From Hypomyces perniciosus (lineage: Eukaryota > Ascomycota > Sordariomycetes > Hypocreales > Hypocreaceae), in NCBI GenBank assembly GCA_008477525.1, contig SPDT01000007.1, forward strand, positions 310,001 to 374,000: a stretch of DNA of 64,000 nucleotides, in the 5' to 3' direction. Under the pieces are notes generated by a model. That model was not told the origin of the DNA. It ran no database searches and worked only from the letters and a program-made list of their open reading frames with translations. A program made the position numbers and the translations under genes. How positions within the stretch are numbered: the first letter of the stretch is position 1; each line of letters opens with the position of its first letter. Below are positions 40,199-51,752 of the stretch, piece by piece.

Positions 40199-40766
40199 GT
40201 GGTTTTTGGCTTACCATGGGCGCAACTTTAGCTCCTGGATTCGGCTCCTGGGCGGCGTATGCAGAGGATCCAGTGAGAAATCCGTATCAAGGCCTCACTG
40301 ATCCCGGGTTCCTATCCAGTTTCGGTTAGTATTTCACGAATTCCCTCTTGTATCCGGGATGATAGCGTGCTCACACATGACTTTGATAGCCTGGTTTTTT
40401 CTCTGCATGGCTCTCTTCTCACTTATTATCATGCTTTCCTCTCTCAGAACAAATGTTCCTAACCTTATATGTTTTCTATTCCTCGTAATCCAGTATTCCC
40501 TGTTATGTGGCTCGTACTGGACACAAGCTGAGGGACAAGAAGCTCTCGCAAAAAGAGTACAGACAGTAAGTGACCCATAACTCCCTCTATTCTAAGTTTA
40601 AGAGATGATTTCGTTTACTGAACTGTCAACTTTTATCTAGGCAGCTGGTGCCGCAGGTTTAGTGGTTGTAGGTTCCGGGTGGTACTTGTTCTCAGCACTT
40701 ATGCTTCAGTCTGCAGACTCGCCACTATACCTTCCTATCGGAGATTTAGGCAAAGTATTTGTATAG
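40199..40766 (+). pseudogene. GPR1/FUN34/YaaH-family acetate transporter, 5' truncated
   Basis: The family comprises six-helix plasma-membrane carriers for acetate, ammonium or related small molecules. Only the C-terminal half remains. The first retained exon starts after a TATTATAG acceptor at 40198 and encodes G-F-W-L-T-M-G-A-T-L followed by an L-T-D-P-G-F-L-S-S-F-G turn. An intron (GTTAGT...GATAG) follows. The next exon carries L-R-T-N-V and the G-S-Y-W-T-Q segment, hydrophobic as expected for helices. The last intron is GTAAGTGACC...TATCTAG. The final exon has A-A-G-A-A-G, G-W-Y-L-F-S-A-L-M-L and the P-I-G-D-L ending typical of the fungal subfamily, then TAG at 40764-40766. The remaining exons splice in frame without stops. 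The N-terminal exons, with the NPAPLGL-type motif, are missing because the cyanamide hydratase start occupies that place. Confidence 0.75.
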
Positions 40767-43587
40767 TAGCGACTGAAATCAGTGTCCGCTTTTTGTATCT
40801 CTGGAAATTCTTCAAGCAAAGACACAGGGCATTCTATCCTGTACCAGCCATTAGGCGATATCCGTTGTGGGGTCCTTCTATAACACAAACCTATGCATGA
40901 CTATTTAATCTTACATTATGGAGCAGACACTTGTTTACTCCATGGCGTCTATCGAAACAGTACCCCCATTCACAAAATTACTGTTATTACAATACTTGTT
41001 GGCCTAGACCCATTCTATGATTTATTGCATCCCTCTCATTGTACTGTCACTGGTGTGCGCTTGATACTTCTTTCGTCCCAGCCGGCTTGTTTACTCCTCC
41101 ACTTCACCTTTTCGGAGGTAATCCATGTAAAATCGAGAACCAGTTCTTTTGACCTTTGGCCATTCGCTTCTGAGAGGGGAGATGACTTTCCCCGAATATT
41201 GATATTCCTTGATAGACAGCCCCAACATCGAAGCTCTCGAACCCCAAATTTTGATGTGTATCAGGATACCACTCAATTGTTCATATTGTATAGTATGAGC
41301 GGACTGCGACCGCATTAACGGTCATTTCCAACTATTAAGGCATGAAGGTGTCTTGGACAAGAGGAGGTATAGTGGGTCCCTCTGACGGATTCGGACAAAA
41401 TTTTATTAAAACCAGTATGAGAGAAATCAACACAATGATGTTTTTAAAACAAAAGTTTTGAGGGGGAGGCGTTGTCTACCTGAAAAACTACTCAAAGGTG
41501 ATGCTTGATGCGATCACAGAAATTGAGACTGTTGACCTATTGCGAAGACAGACAAGCCACGATGGCTGAACTGCACAACTCACCCGAAGATCAGCCAGGG
41601 TACCGCCACCAATCTTAGATTGAATCCCAGAGTCCGCGATGTGAACAGCGACGATAGTCATGATTTCAAGAAGGGGGTCTTTGATGAATTAGTTTGTTGG
41701 TATTGCATGTAAGTGTTGATGGGTATAGATGAATGAAGCAGAAAAATTGAGATGTTAGTGGGTATACCTTGACTTAAGCCGTAGTTGCCGTGCGACGAGT
41801 CAACAGCCACCAATGGTTTCAAGTCTCCAGGAGGCACAAGCACCCATGGCAAATGTACGAATCTCAACAATGGAAAGATGATTGTGAATGTCTTGAGTTC
41901 TGCTACTGATATCTATGAACCTCAAAACACACTTATCCCTTCAAGATATGCATTGTTTTATTAGGTACCAGTATGTGGAGAGAGGTCACCCTTCTCCACG
42001 GCGACACCATTGCTCGCCCCCTGTAATATAGGCACTGGCAAGCTGTTGGTCAGCATGATGCGCCTCCTTCAATAATTGGATCATGACATCCATTGGTGGT
42101 ACGGAGTACTAAAAATTAAGTACCTGCTGGTGGGGACCTCGTAAACCAACCAAAAGACTTCATCTTTTAGTTGACCTGTAAAAGTCTAGAACACCTGTAA
42201 AAGCGGAACACCTAATCTATATACATTTATTATAAGCATTTAAAGTATATTTATTTTATCTTTTCCAGGCAATAACCACATACCCACTTCAGAAAAGCTG
42301 ATAAAGATCTACTGTGTTTGGTTGCGTGCCGAGTTGTCGAGTTGAATTTGTCGTCATCAAACGGCCCTTAGTATGACTGGAAGGCGCTGATTTTCATTCC
42401 TCTTTATTTTGACTCGGTTCAATGTCTGATTGTTCAATCTCAGTTCTCCCTGCATACTGGACAGTAAGATGCGAAATCCAATCTGTCATGAGACTGCTTT
42501 TGATTATCTTGGCGAGTGCCACTCTTTTAACCCAAAGGCCAACCGGTTTAATCAACAAAATCAGGTTGGTTTGCGAAACTTTCTTCCTTGATATTTACCA
42601 TCTTATTAGATACGTAAGGAGGCACATCGAATGTTCATAACTGAGTTCGTTGTGATACCTTTCGTATTGACTTTTTTATAGACTCAAAAGATAGCATCGA
42701 ATCATAACCATGATCAAATGCCCTGCAGCACATATTTGTATCCAACTTCATTATTCAGTCACTGAAATCTACGTACGACCTCGTTCATTGCTTCCCATGT
42801 CTAAGCGTAATCACACCCTGTGCGTCACATAACCCTTATCCTACGCCGAGAAAAATAGTCAAACACCCGGTAACTATAGCCTAATGCGTTTTCGCCAGAT
42901 GCGCTTTTTTTCATCGTTAGCGTCAAAGTCGACGACGGAAACTTTGCCTTAGACGCTGATATAAATCCACTCCACAGTACCCCATCCCGAGTTCGTTGAA
43001 GAAGCACTACCAGCCAGCAACTTACTTCTTTAAAAAGGATAAATTCAGGAAAAATAGGTAAAGATTACGAGTGTGGTTTACACGTAAATATTTTTAGGTT
43101 GTAGGAAGGCAAAGTTTACTGTGAGTGTTTACAAGTGAATCTACTCGACTCAATGCAGTGACGAGCAGCGCAGAGGCCCTTTCCAGTGCCTGAAGTGTTT
43201 TTTTCATGAGAGAGAAAGAGAGGGAGAGGGATTATCACTTTAAATTGAGGACACTGTTAATGAGCTGTATATATTGAATTGATCGGCGTCGAGCTGTATG
43301 TCATCAAGCTTCCTTTATAGCCTGTTGACAGGCTTCCACTTGTCTATCACATGCCCGGACTGCAGCTCATTGTTCTTCGCCAAAGCCCCCCAGCAAGTGG
43401 TTGTGAAATAGACTCAATAGAACTCGCCAGCAGCCCTCCTAGCCTCCAATCCGAATGCCCTACGCTCATGTTTAGCTATAATCCAAGAGTGATGTCTCTC
43501 ACCATGCCCCGACCACTCTGGATATTTCTCACTATCTACAAACTGAGAGCTAGGTGAAATGAGCAGCTCACTCCCGCATTTCTCTTT
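40767..43587. other. Intergenic region with weak coding remnants
   Basis: No convincing gene. On the - strand between 42060 and 41540, a few short frames have protein-like composition. One starts M-L-T-N-S-L-P-V-P near 42055, one reads V-H-L-P-W-V-L-V-P-P near 41860, and one reads M-T-I-V-A-V-H near 41660. GT...AG borders could join them. Another - frame covers 41091-41315. I do not recognise the family, and these may be one decayed gene. 42060-43587 shows nothing, apart from a GA-rich run near 43205-43230. Confidence 0.35.
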
Positions 43588-44478
43588 CTACCACCTCGCT
43601 GTCCTCTTATCCACTTTCCCGGCAGCAACCGGGTGAGGCTGGAGACCAAACACTGCAGCTTCCCGGGCTTCCAAATTCATCACGAAATCAACAGCTGTCT
43701 CAAGTGTCGTTTTGACGGCGTTTTTGGTGTCCCCCGCATAGCCACCAATCTTATCCGCGATAGGTTCAAACGTAATGGGCGCACTGAGACAGTCTTCCAC
43801 GCCTGTGCGGACCAAGAAAACGGAAAGCCCGCCAACAGTCTTTGAGTCCTCGTAGTTGTAGTTTTTGGGGGAGATAATGATCAGCAACGCGCGGAACAGT
43901 GGCTGGATAATGTGGAAGTTGAGCTCCATAACTCGCTGTAGCCCTAGACCCCATACCGTCTCTTCGCCGTTGGTCAAGGCAAGCTTCTCCTCGTATACAC
44001 GATGTTGACCTTCAACCTCAGTACAGATAGCTTGATTCATAGAGATGAGGGTGTTAATGGTTGATTGCGAAGGCACAGCCTCATCAGGTAGATGCTGTGG
44101 ATTAATGAATTTGCAAATAAAACGCTGGCGCTCAATCTCACTCCGATACGGGTGGAACCATCGGCAGGAGATATAGTTATGAAGCACTGTGCTGACTAGT
44201 CGTTTCGGGCCGTCCATAATATAGACGGGCACTGACTTGTTGCACGTATCAGCGAAATCTTCAATTTTCATCATAGGCAGGTGGTGGATATCTCGGATCG
44301 ACGGCATGTAGGTGAGTGTGACGCCATATAAATAAGTCTCATACCTATGAGCGCTTTCGTTTGCCGTTCGGATCTCCCACAGCATTTCGTCTTGTGCCCA
44401 TTCACTGGAGGGCCGTCGAGGGAGGTCGGGGGGCGGAGGGTGTTGAGGGTACTCCCTTGCAAGCGGGTGAGAAGCCAT
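43588..44478 (-). CDS. Unrecognised 296-residue protein
   Basis: An intronless, uninterrupted frame in base-balanced DNA with normal-looking codon use. The start at ATG 44478 gives a Pro-rich N-terminus (about residues 10-25) followed by a mixed alpha-helical-looking protein. A hydrophobic segment (L-F-R-A-L-L-I-I-I-S) lies around residue 200. There is no signal peptide or clear membrane anchor. The last third (G-G-Y-A-G-D-T-K-N-A-V-K-T-T-L) looks amphipathic. I cannot assign a family and propose no function. Because neighbours are mostly broken, an open frame of this length suggests a functional or recently functional gene. The nearest neighbour is the ATP-grasp/methyltransferase gene, about 1.5 kb away on the other strand. 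Confidence 0.65.
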   Translation of the reverse strand: MASHPLAREYPQHPPPPDLPRRPSSEWAQDEMLWEIRTANESAHRYETYLYGVTLTYMPSIRDIHHLPMMKIEDFADTCNKSVPVYIMDGPKRLVSTVLHNYISCRWFHPYRSEIERQRFICKFINPQHLPDEAVPSQSTINTLISMNQAICTEVEGQHRVYEEKLALTNGEETVWGLGLQRVMELNFHIIQPLFRALLIIISPKNYNYEDSKTVGGLSVFLVRTGVEDCLSAPITFEPIADKIGGYAGDTKNAVKTTLETAVDFVMNLEAREAAVFGLQPHPVAAGKVDKRTARW

Positions 44479-46033
44479 AGATGAAATGCTGGAAAGTCTG
44501 ATAGGGGTGAATAATGATGTGTGATATGATAAATGTCAAGGTGTGCGGTGCAAAAGCGAAAAGGTTTTGTCGCAGAAGTTGGAAGACGAGATTTAAAAGG
44601 GATTATAGGAAGTGTTAAGGTTGGCCCCATGGCGTGGAAGGGTAGCGCAAAAAGCAGACACCACCACGCTAATGATCGCGGATAACTCTAATAGTTTTCT
44701 ACGAATAACCTTGATTGACAATAGCCCGATTAATACTTCATACACTACTTCGTAGTATATATATATTTAAAATGAAGCAACGCTACCAAAACCACCACAC
44801 TTAAGAATTAACTACTTGGTGAGCTCTGCATGGCCTTGAATCCAAAAAAAAAATGTGGGCTGCGAAACTGACAATCCCCCTCCTGTTGGAGGCACGGACG
44901 AAGACAAATCCAGCATGCCAATATGAAGCTATCCTGTAACACATATCGATACATAAGTACCTTATAACCTCTCATCTTCATACGGTTTGATTATTTCATC
45001 CCAACTACCTACCTTGCAACATCTGCTTTGGCCCAAATGTCGAGGCTCTGACCTATTAACTAGATAGTGCAGATCATCCGCGGCTTCGCATACTACTGTG
45101 AAATATGCTAAGACTTCGTTCGACGTCTGCCCCAAGTGCTATCCAACATACAGGCCTTGCATGCGTGGCCGGATCATATCTTTGAGCAGCGAGGACCCGA
45201 GTTTGAGAATGCTCTTGCGCCTAATAGATAATACACACTTGGAGACTATAACTTTAGTAGACCCAGACTCTGAGTAAGAGAGCACATAACCTAAATGGTG
45301 AATCTCTATCGCATTGGATAGAATAATGCAACCAGTATTAAAGAGATGCCGAATCATTTGCCACCCTGGGCACTCTCAAGACTACCTAGAAAAGAATGTG
45401 TTGCAGCATTGTTGCGACTTTGTCTCACCTCCTATCTAATCAGTATATACCTTGATAAGATTTGGGCATGGATGGATAGTAAGTATAACGACACTGCAGA
45501 TTTTACGGCCGATTGTCGCTGCAGAGAACATCCGAGTTACGTGCCATGACGCCATTGCCAACCAGGGCATGATTTACTAGTTGCATGAACGTACTTTATG
45601 CAAAGGTACAGGGTATTATGGAGTAGATATTTATATTTATATATAATTTGCACGGGTGATGCTGGTGTACTTCGTAACGAGGTGACTAATGCGCTGAGTA
45701 ATGCGCTAAGACGGAGTAATAATGCGTTGCGTAATGCGCTGAGTGAGGCGCTAGACGGTGTTTGGAGTGATGTGCTGAGCGAACACTAGGAAACGTGCTA
45801 ATTATTACGTTGGCTTATGGCAGGCAGAGTGGCGACCAACCTTTATAAGACCATGAACTTCCAAACCGGCTTTCTCTTCTCCGTATTGCATATTGCATTA
45901 TCCCGGATATTTAGAGGGTCTTCACTTCTATTTAATTGTCACAGTCGGTTTCCCTTGCAGAGGCATTGTTTGAGATCCACCTGTTCCCGGAACCCACTCC
46001 CCAGTCCCCTGGACACTGACAAGCGATACCATA
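44479..46033. other. Intergenic region
   Basis: Nothing recognisable except the short tandem repeat at 45672-45762. It contains the upstream regions of two divergently transcribed genes. A run of TATATATATATT near 44755-44767 is too generic to call a promoter. Confidence 0.5.
45672..45762 (+). repeat. Degenerate short tandem repeat built on TAATGCGCTGAG
   Basis: A 12-15-bp unit is repeated about six times with variation (ACTAATGCGCTGAG, TAATGCGCTAAGACG, TAATGCGTTGCG, TAATGCGCTGAG, GAGGCGCTAGACGG). One frame reads repeated N-A-L, but no gene context supports translation. Confidence 0.7.
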
Positions 46034-47843
46034 ATGGGGGTTTCTAAGTGGTTGAAACGTGTGCCGTTACTATTCACACCGCGTTTTGTTACATTGCCCA
46101 AGTACAGTCCACCTATCAAGAAGATATGTGTCATTACGTCCTTAGGGGAGGATGCCTCTCCAGCTTCAAAGAAGGTATGTCTTAGTCGTTATTCTCTATT
46201 CCTGAGTTTCTTTTTATGCTAAACACGACGTTTTTATAATAGTACAGTGATATTCCAGATCCCAGTCGATACATCCCAAAATCCCGCCATGAATTTGTTG
46301 TTAGGCATGTTGCCTTGGCAAATGCCAAATCAGAGATCGACGCAATATGCGAAGAAGGCTTCGACTTATATATAAATTACATCGTCAGTGGATAAATTCT
46401 TTATCATCAAGTCTATGTAATCAATATGTTAACAATAGATAGTGTGGTGACAAAACCGATACTGTGGGCCTAGAGGCTACCCGCTACCTCGAATCCAAGG
46501 GTGTTCCTCTCCTGAATAACCCATCTTCTTTCCTTGAAAAGAATACTCTTGACTCCTTGAGAGCCGCGAAAAGTTCCGGTTTTGTCGTTCCAGCGGATAC
46601 CCCAGGAAAGTACCCTAAAATCGTCAAACATGAGGATGGCTGTGGCTCGTTTGATCTGGGCGTGGACTCCATCTGCTACTCAGAAGAGGAAGTGAACCGG
46701 AGGGTGGCATCTCTTAAGGAGGAAGACACTAGGTTGAAGATAGTTGTTTACGACCATATTGTTGGTAAGAAATGCTCCGTGATTGTGATTGAGATGGGGC
46801 GAGAAGCGGTTGCCCTCAATCCATTGGAATATACTTCTCCACGGGAGGCCGCGAATGAGCAGGAAGGTAAAAACGATTTTACCTATGCATTTATTGAAGA
46901 CGAACATCGAGCAACTCTTCAGGTCGCTGCCGAGAAAGCCTTTAAGGCAGTTGAGGGTTCTGGCTTCGCGCGAGTTGATATGTGTCTCGAACAGGGGACT
47001 GGCGACGTCTACGTTCTCGAGGTAGTCGGCACCCCACTCATTTTCTTTCCCGCTGGCAACACATTTGGCGACGACTTTGTGATTAGCGAGAAATTTCCAG
47101 GTGGCCATGCTGCTTTCTTCGACCTTCTTCTCGCCACCAAACGGATCCAGCTCAGCAGCGCGCGGGAACAAGATTCCACTACGGCTGGTTTCTTCGATAA
47201 GCTCGCACCTCAGTACGACAAAGTCCTTGAAAATATCTCCTTTGGGAAGATTCATTCATACCATGCTCAGCATTATGATTTTTCTGGTACCGTTCTTGAT
47301 GTGGCCTGCGGAACCGGGACGTTTGGGAAAGCCTTGGATGACCAAGGTGTGGTGGCTGAGCTCTCTGGAATTGAGCTATCCCCGGGCATGGCGGCATCGC
47401 CCTATGCCAAAAAGCACTATAAGCAGCCGATTAGGGTCGGTCCAATGCAAGAATTAATTATGGTAAGCACACTCTCCTATGTTTGTATCCGTATTCGCTA
47501 ACCATTCGCGCGTCAGGGAGAGGGTGAATATGACCATGTTGTATGCCTCGGGTCTTTGCATTTGGTGGACGCTATAGATGTGACCGCGTTGCTCACTCGT
47601 ATGTTCATGCTGGCTCGCAAGTCAGTGTCGTTTGACATCGATGATTTAGACGAGGATTACTCTGGTTTTTTCCAGAAATGGCAGTCTGAGACTGTTGTCT
47701 ACCCTTACATTATCTCGGTTATTAAAGAGTTTGGAGTTCCTAATGGATGGAAGCAAGTGGATGAAAAGAAACATTTCTTATCAAAGCATCCTGTAAATGG
47801 CTCGGATGTCCATCATGTTAGCTTCCGCTTTGAGAAGTTATAG
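46034..47843 (+). CDS. ATP-grasp ligase / SAM-dependent methyltransferase fusion
   Basis: I read four exons: 46034-46174, 46243-46383, 46443-47462 and 47517-47843. All junctions are phase 0 and the product is 542 residues. Introns are 68, 59 and 54 nt; the second has an unusual GTCAGT donor. The N-terminal part resembles D-Ala-D-Ala-ligase-like ATP-grasp enzymes, which join a carboxylate to an amine using ATP. Visible features are I-C-V-I-T-S-L-G near residue 32, P-K-I-V-K near 150, F-A-R-V-D near 269 and E-V-V-G-T-P at 287-292. The C-terminal part is a class I methyltransferase: V-L-D-V-A-C-G-T-G-T-F at about 378-388 binds SAM, and the later F-D-I-D-D-L-D lies in the last exon. ATP-grasp enzymes normally have E-x-N at the metal site; here Asn is Val, so ligase activity is doubtful. 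The start codon is uncertain, since an upstream exon is possible. The substrate is unknown. It may be a tailoring enzyme of a metabolite cluster. Confidence 0.75.
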
Positions 47844-49256
47844 GGAAATACTAGTCTATCTTATAGTCTAACTTTAGTTTACTAGACTAACCCTAATATT
47901 TTTATAGATACCCTGAAATTCAATACAAGGCTGTTGTACTTTGAAGTCATGCCCCTTTATATAGTTAAGAAAATCCTGTAATGTTCATCATTAACATTTA
48001 ATATAGTCATTATTATTTATATAAAATACCTTATTGTAAGTTCAAGGCTTAAGCCTATATCTTCTTTACGAGCAAAACCAGTTTAGAAAGGGTTTTCTGA
48101 TGGACTCTTGAAGAGTCTGTCGCTATATATATATATTAGATGCCCGGAATGTAGAGCCAGGATTGGGAGACGAGACCATTAAGCGTTCTATGAGGCGAGG
48201 CATGCAAGGGAGATTGAGAGGCTTGCGGGGGATATAAGTGGCTTGAACATATAGGCAGATTTATTGCTGGCGAGGGTATTTTGTGCTTAGTGTTGTCTCG
48301 AGTATTCTATCATGGGCATTGCGTTCATGTACCAATCTAGCTAGATGAGGAGAGTGGACTATTAGAAAGAACTGTCACCTTTGCAGTGGTCTGTCTTCCG
48401 AGGTTTTATAATATCCTTGATGGTATGAACCGATGATCCCTAAACATTGATATGGGGTAATATTAGGTGACTAACGTTGAGCGGAGAACATAGATCCCAA
48501 CAGACATCTACACGGTGCCTCTACCCGACCCTCTCCTTGCTGCGGGTTTTTGGAATTACTGCCGTGAAGATACATCACCTTCAATACTAATAAAATTACT
48601 TGTACTCTGTATTTCATGAACATATTTGTATGTTTAAGACGGGTGACCTAGAGAGTGGTAAGCCCTACCAATCACAGGCTCAGTTGCTCTCTTCGCTATC
48701 CTCGCTGATCTCGTCATAGTCACCTGGAAAGCTTTCCGGTTCGCTGCTATTATACACGGTGTCTCTCAAATCGAAGGGGCCATACCTATCTGCTCGTTCA
48801 ATGAGTGTGAGCATACCAGGAGACTCAATCCGATCTTTATCCCATATCACGTAACTCTACTTCGTCAAATCCCAATCAATAAACTCGATATATATATATT
48901 GCTATATTTTCCCCCCTCATAAAAGAACCCAGGCTAGGGGTAGTCGAAGCCGGTTCTTATCCGACTTACCGTCCCCGTTCAATAGCAGGGGTTCTCTCCT
49001 TATCTGTTTCCTCTCCTTCTCGTTCGGGAGTGTTTTGAAACGGATGCGTCAAGTGGTAGTATTAAATACACAATGGAGCAGACCAGCAGAGCTGTGTTTT
49101 CATAAATGATAAAAGGCTTCGATAGTATTGAGCGAGAAGAGTGATTGAATGAATAAGTCTCAATCTGCCTCTAGATATTGTTCCCCGAAAGATATTTTCC
49201 CATGCCACTATATTTTAAGTAATTCTTAGTATAATGTTTATCCTTTATATTGTTCA
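47844..49256. other. Intergenic region with one weak coding remnant
   Basis: Mostly featureless. A - strand frame at 48680-48897 is described separately. Short T/A runs occur at 48124-48136 and 48889-48900. Confidence 0.5.
48680..48897 (-). pseudogene. Possible C-terminal exon remnant, acidic tail, family unknown
   Basis: Reading - from about 48897, E-F-I-D-W-D-L-T-K is followed by TAG at 48859-48857. The frame is then open for 58 codons to TGA at 48682-48680, ending in an acidic Ser/Glu/Asp-rich tail (Y-D-E-I-S-E-D-S-E-E-S-N). Composition is protein-like and the TAG could derive from TGG. No upstream exon was found. It may be chance. Confidence 0.3.
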
Positions 49257-49944
49257 TTAATTAAAGATAAAACCATCATACATGAAAGCCAAACTACTTC
49301 TCTCCGTCTGAAAGAGGAATGTGGTCTTAAATATTGGACTATCCTCCTCCACATCGAGCCAGTTTGCCCAGAGTGTCTCAACGACTACACCATTTACAAG
49401 AACTCCACCCGCCGCATCCGCGATACCCCCGAGATTAATATCCCTAACCCTAAGAAACTTATCGAAGAGGTCCTCCCTAAGACTAAAGACTTTGACTCGC
49501 TGCTCTTGAAATCCTAGGCCCTTGTCTGCATGGCTGATTGCGACGCGAGTAATAATGATGTAGCTATTGCTTTCAGTATGCCCGTCTTTATTCTCCAAGA
49601 TGCTATTAAATCTATTAAAATTTTTAAAGCAATCAGTGATGAACAATAAAAGACCAAAACCCACGAACTTGTCCACAACATTATTACAATCATCTTCTCT
49701 ATTATGCCCTTTGTCGGTGAGATCACCTCCGCCATCGGCGGCGCAGCTCTCATCGCCCGTGCGGCCCCTATCATTGGGGAAGTGGGCAACGCTGCCCTCA
49801 GCATCGTGGAGATCATCAATGATCCGCTCTCCGCCCCGTTCGCCGTCTTGGGCATGCTGATTGGTGCAGGCGGCATCAGGGTCAAGGGCCCGAGAAAGGC
49901 ATTCAAAGACGCTGCTGATGCGCGCCGCGCTTTGGACGAGAGTG
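49257..49944 (+). pseudogene. Killer-toxin-like class V (GH18) chitinase, C-terminal fragment
   Basis: Only the region after the catalytic domain of a large fungal secreted chitinase seems to remain. One + frame runs through 49260-49944. It has an E-E-C-G-L near 49315, I-N-I-P-N-P-K near 49435, a hydrophobic P-F-V-G-E-I segment at 49707 and a D-P-L-S-A-P-F-A-V-L-G-M-L segment near 49830. It ends with F-K-D-A-A-D-A-R-R-A-L near 49915. This order of motifs is what I know from the C-terminal region of these proteins. Two in-frame stops, TAG at 49515-49517 and TAA at 49647-49649, plus loss of the whole upstream gene mark it as dead. A GTGAGTTG donor follows at about 49940. It is convergent with the dioxygenase gene, about 50 bp away. 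The family call is moderately sure. Confidence 0.55.
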
Positions 49945-49994
49945 AGTTGAAATGTATATGTAGTCTACACATAATTACAATATCCTTAGACTCG

Positions 49995-50891
49995 CTAGTT
50001 CCTTCGCTGCATCATCTTGCGGCTTGCCGTCTTACTCCTTAGACTCTTCCGGTTCGAACTAGTATACGATGTCGGTTCGAATTGGTACATGATATCGGTC
50101 CGCATGGTATACTTGACACCACCCTTCACTTCCGCTCCTTCATGATACAAGCGTTCGTGCTGGAAGATCAGCGCACTTCCCGCCTTTGGGTTAATATCTA
50201 GCCGTCTCTTCTTGTCATGCGATAGGAACGACGTCGCGCCACCGACAAGGCCAGCATCATTAAGGTACAGCTGTACGGTATACTTGGTCTGTATGTCGCG
50301 CCCTTCAATCGTGGTATAGTAAACACCATCGCAATGTGCTGGACAAAAACCATTATAACGCTATTCATTATAATGCAAGGGGTGGGGCTTACGCTTGAAG
50401 AACATGCCAGGCGTATACTTAAGAAATCGCATCCGCTCGTTCCAGCATCGGAACGTCCACTTGCCATTTTCGGAGTAGCGACCAGGGACTTCTGCAAGAA
50501 GCTTTTCCACGCCCTCAGCTTGTATACAACGCTGCCAGAGGCGATCTACGAGAATCTGATTATCCCAAATAATCCTGTCGCTGTTGCGGTAGTCCGGCGC
50601 GGAGGTCTCCATACCAGGTCCTAGAGAGACAAGAGCAGGCTTCCATGGGGAGTCATCGGGGTTCTCAGTTAGGGCGGATGCCTCGGCGAGGGCAATAAAT
50701 TGGTTGCATTCTTTCAGGGAAAGGATGTTGTGAAGTATAAAGGCAGTGTAACCGGCGTACTCGGGGAGTTGAGAGGATGCGAAGGCGATAGCTGTTGAGG
50801 TGACGGGCTTGGAGGGAGGGGTGGTGAGGAAAGTGTCTGGGATGTCGATATCATTAGAGCTGTATTCCATTTGAACGATTTTCGGCAGCAT
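49995..50891 (-). CDS. 2-oxoglutarate/Fe(II)-dependent dioxygenase, prolyl 4-hydroxylase type
   Basis: Two exons, 50891-50393 and 50338-49995, are joined across a 54-nt intron (GTAAGCC...GTCCAG) and give 280 residues. The iron-binding facial triad is present: His168 and Asp170 in P-H-C-D-G-V-Y-Y, then His232 in R-L-Y-H-E-G. Lys242 in V-K-Y-T-M-R-T-D sits ten residues later, as expected for the 2-oxoglutarate anchor. The P4H-type fold is further supported by W-x-x-R-x-x-x-Y-x-P-G-M-F-F just before the intron. Length and motif spacing are normal, there is no signal peptide, and the frame is intact. Such enzymes hydroxylate a peptide, amino acid or natural product, but the substrate cannot be read from the sequence. 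It is one of the few intact genes in the island. It could be a cluster tailoring enzyme or independent. Confidence 0.85.
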
Positions 50892-51752
50892 TTTGGAGTC
50901 TTCGGGGGGCTATCTGTTTAGAGAAGCGGGATTGAGGCCTAGCCAGGTAAGGATGTTTTGCTGATAGTGAAGAATGAAGAGGGAAAAAGGCCTTATGCGG
51001 ATAATGAGCGGTGGTTTAGGTGGTAAGAACTTAACAATAATGGCTAGAGATTAGTTTAAATATAAGGGTTAATGGTCTGCATCTAACTAACTTATTTATG
51101 CCTAGCGCCATATATTACAGCAATGCTGACTGGAGGAGTAGGATTCTTTGAGTCATCTTGCCGAGTGACTCAGTACTTCATATAATACTCCATCAAATTA
51201 AACGCAAGAATTGTGGCAATGCTGGACTGGACAGCACTTCGTAATTTGTCAGCCTAGCTTACGAAGTACTCCAAATCGACACTTTATCGGTCTGTCAAGC
51301 TGTTGCAGTATTAATATGGACAATAATTGTTTGTCTGTTTTATTATTTATGACCAGTGAGTATCTAGATGTATGGGCTATATCTGGGTATAAGGCAGGCA
51401 AACGCCAGTGGCGTAAGACCTCTAAAAACAAGCCTAATTGCTCGGGACAAAGCAGTAACCACTGTATCGTATTCTACTTGGCACGACACTCGCTTTCCTA
51501 TGTCACATGTTATTCCACGTAAGCTATCGCATCCACAACTTATTTCATCTCTTTCAAATTCCAGGCCATTTTCCTCTTTCCTTAGAGTAGCTTCAATTGA
51601 CTGTGTTGTTCCCTAACATCATGACTAGTACGCGCCGCAGCTTAGTCTGATACTCTGCCATAGGGGCATATACAGACAATAATGCATCCATTTCATTATC
51701 CCTGTCCCATTCACCCCGGAAATAAGCTTCAATCAGAGCTTTTTTTGATTGA
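50892..51752. other. Intergenic region
   Basis: Upstream of the dioxygenase gene and downstream of the multicopper oxidase relic. Short open stretches on both strands near 51210-51620 have no family signal. No regulatory site can be supported. Confidence 0.5.

Noticed and set aside
40893..41318. 141-codon open frame on +
   Set aside because: Composition not protein-like, no motif, overlaps an equally weak frame on the other strand.
44271..44630. 119-codon - frame overlapping the 296-residue gene
   Set aside because: Alternative frame of the same DNA with biased composition; the 296-codon frame is far better.
46680..47255. 191-codon frame on - opposite the ATP-grasp/methyltransferase gene
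   Set aside because: Shadow of the real + strand gene, whose motifs and introns are consistent.
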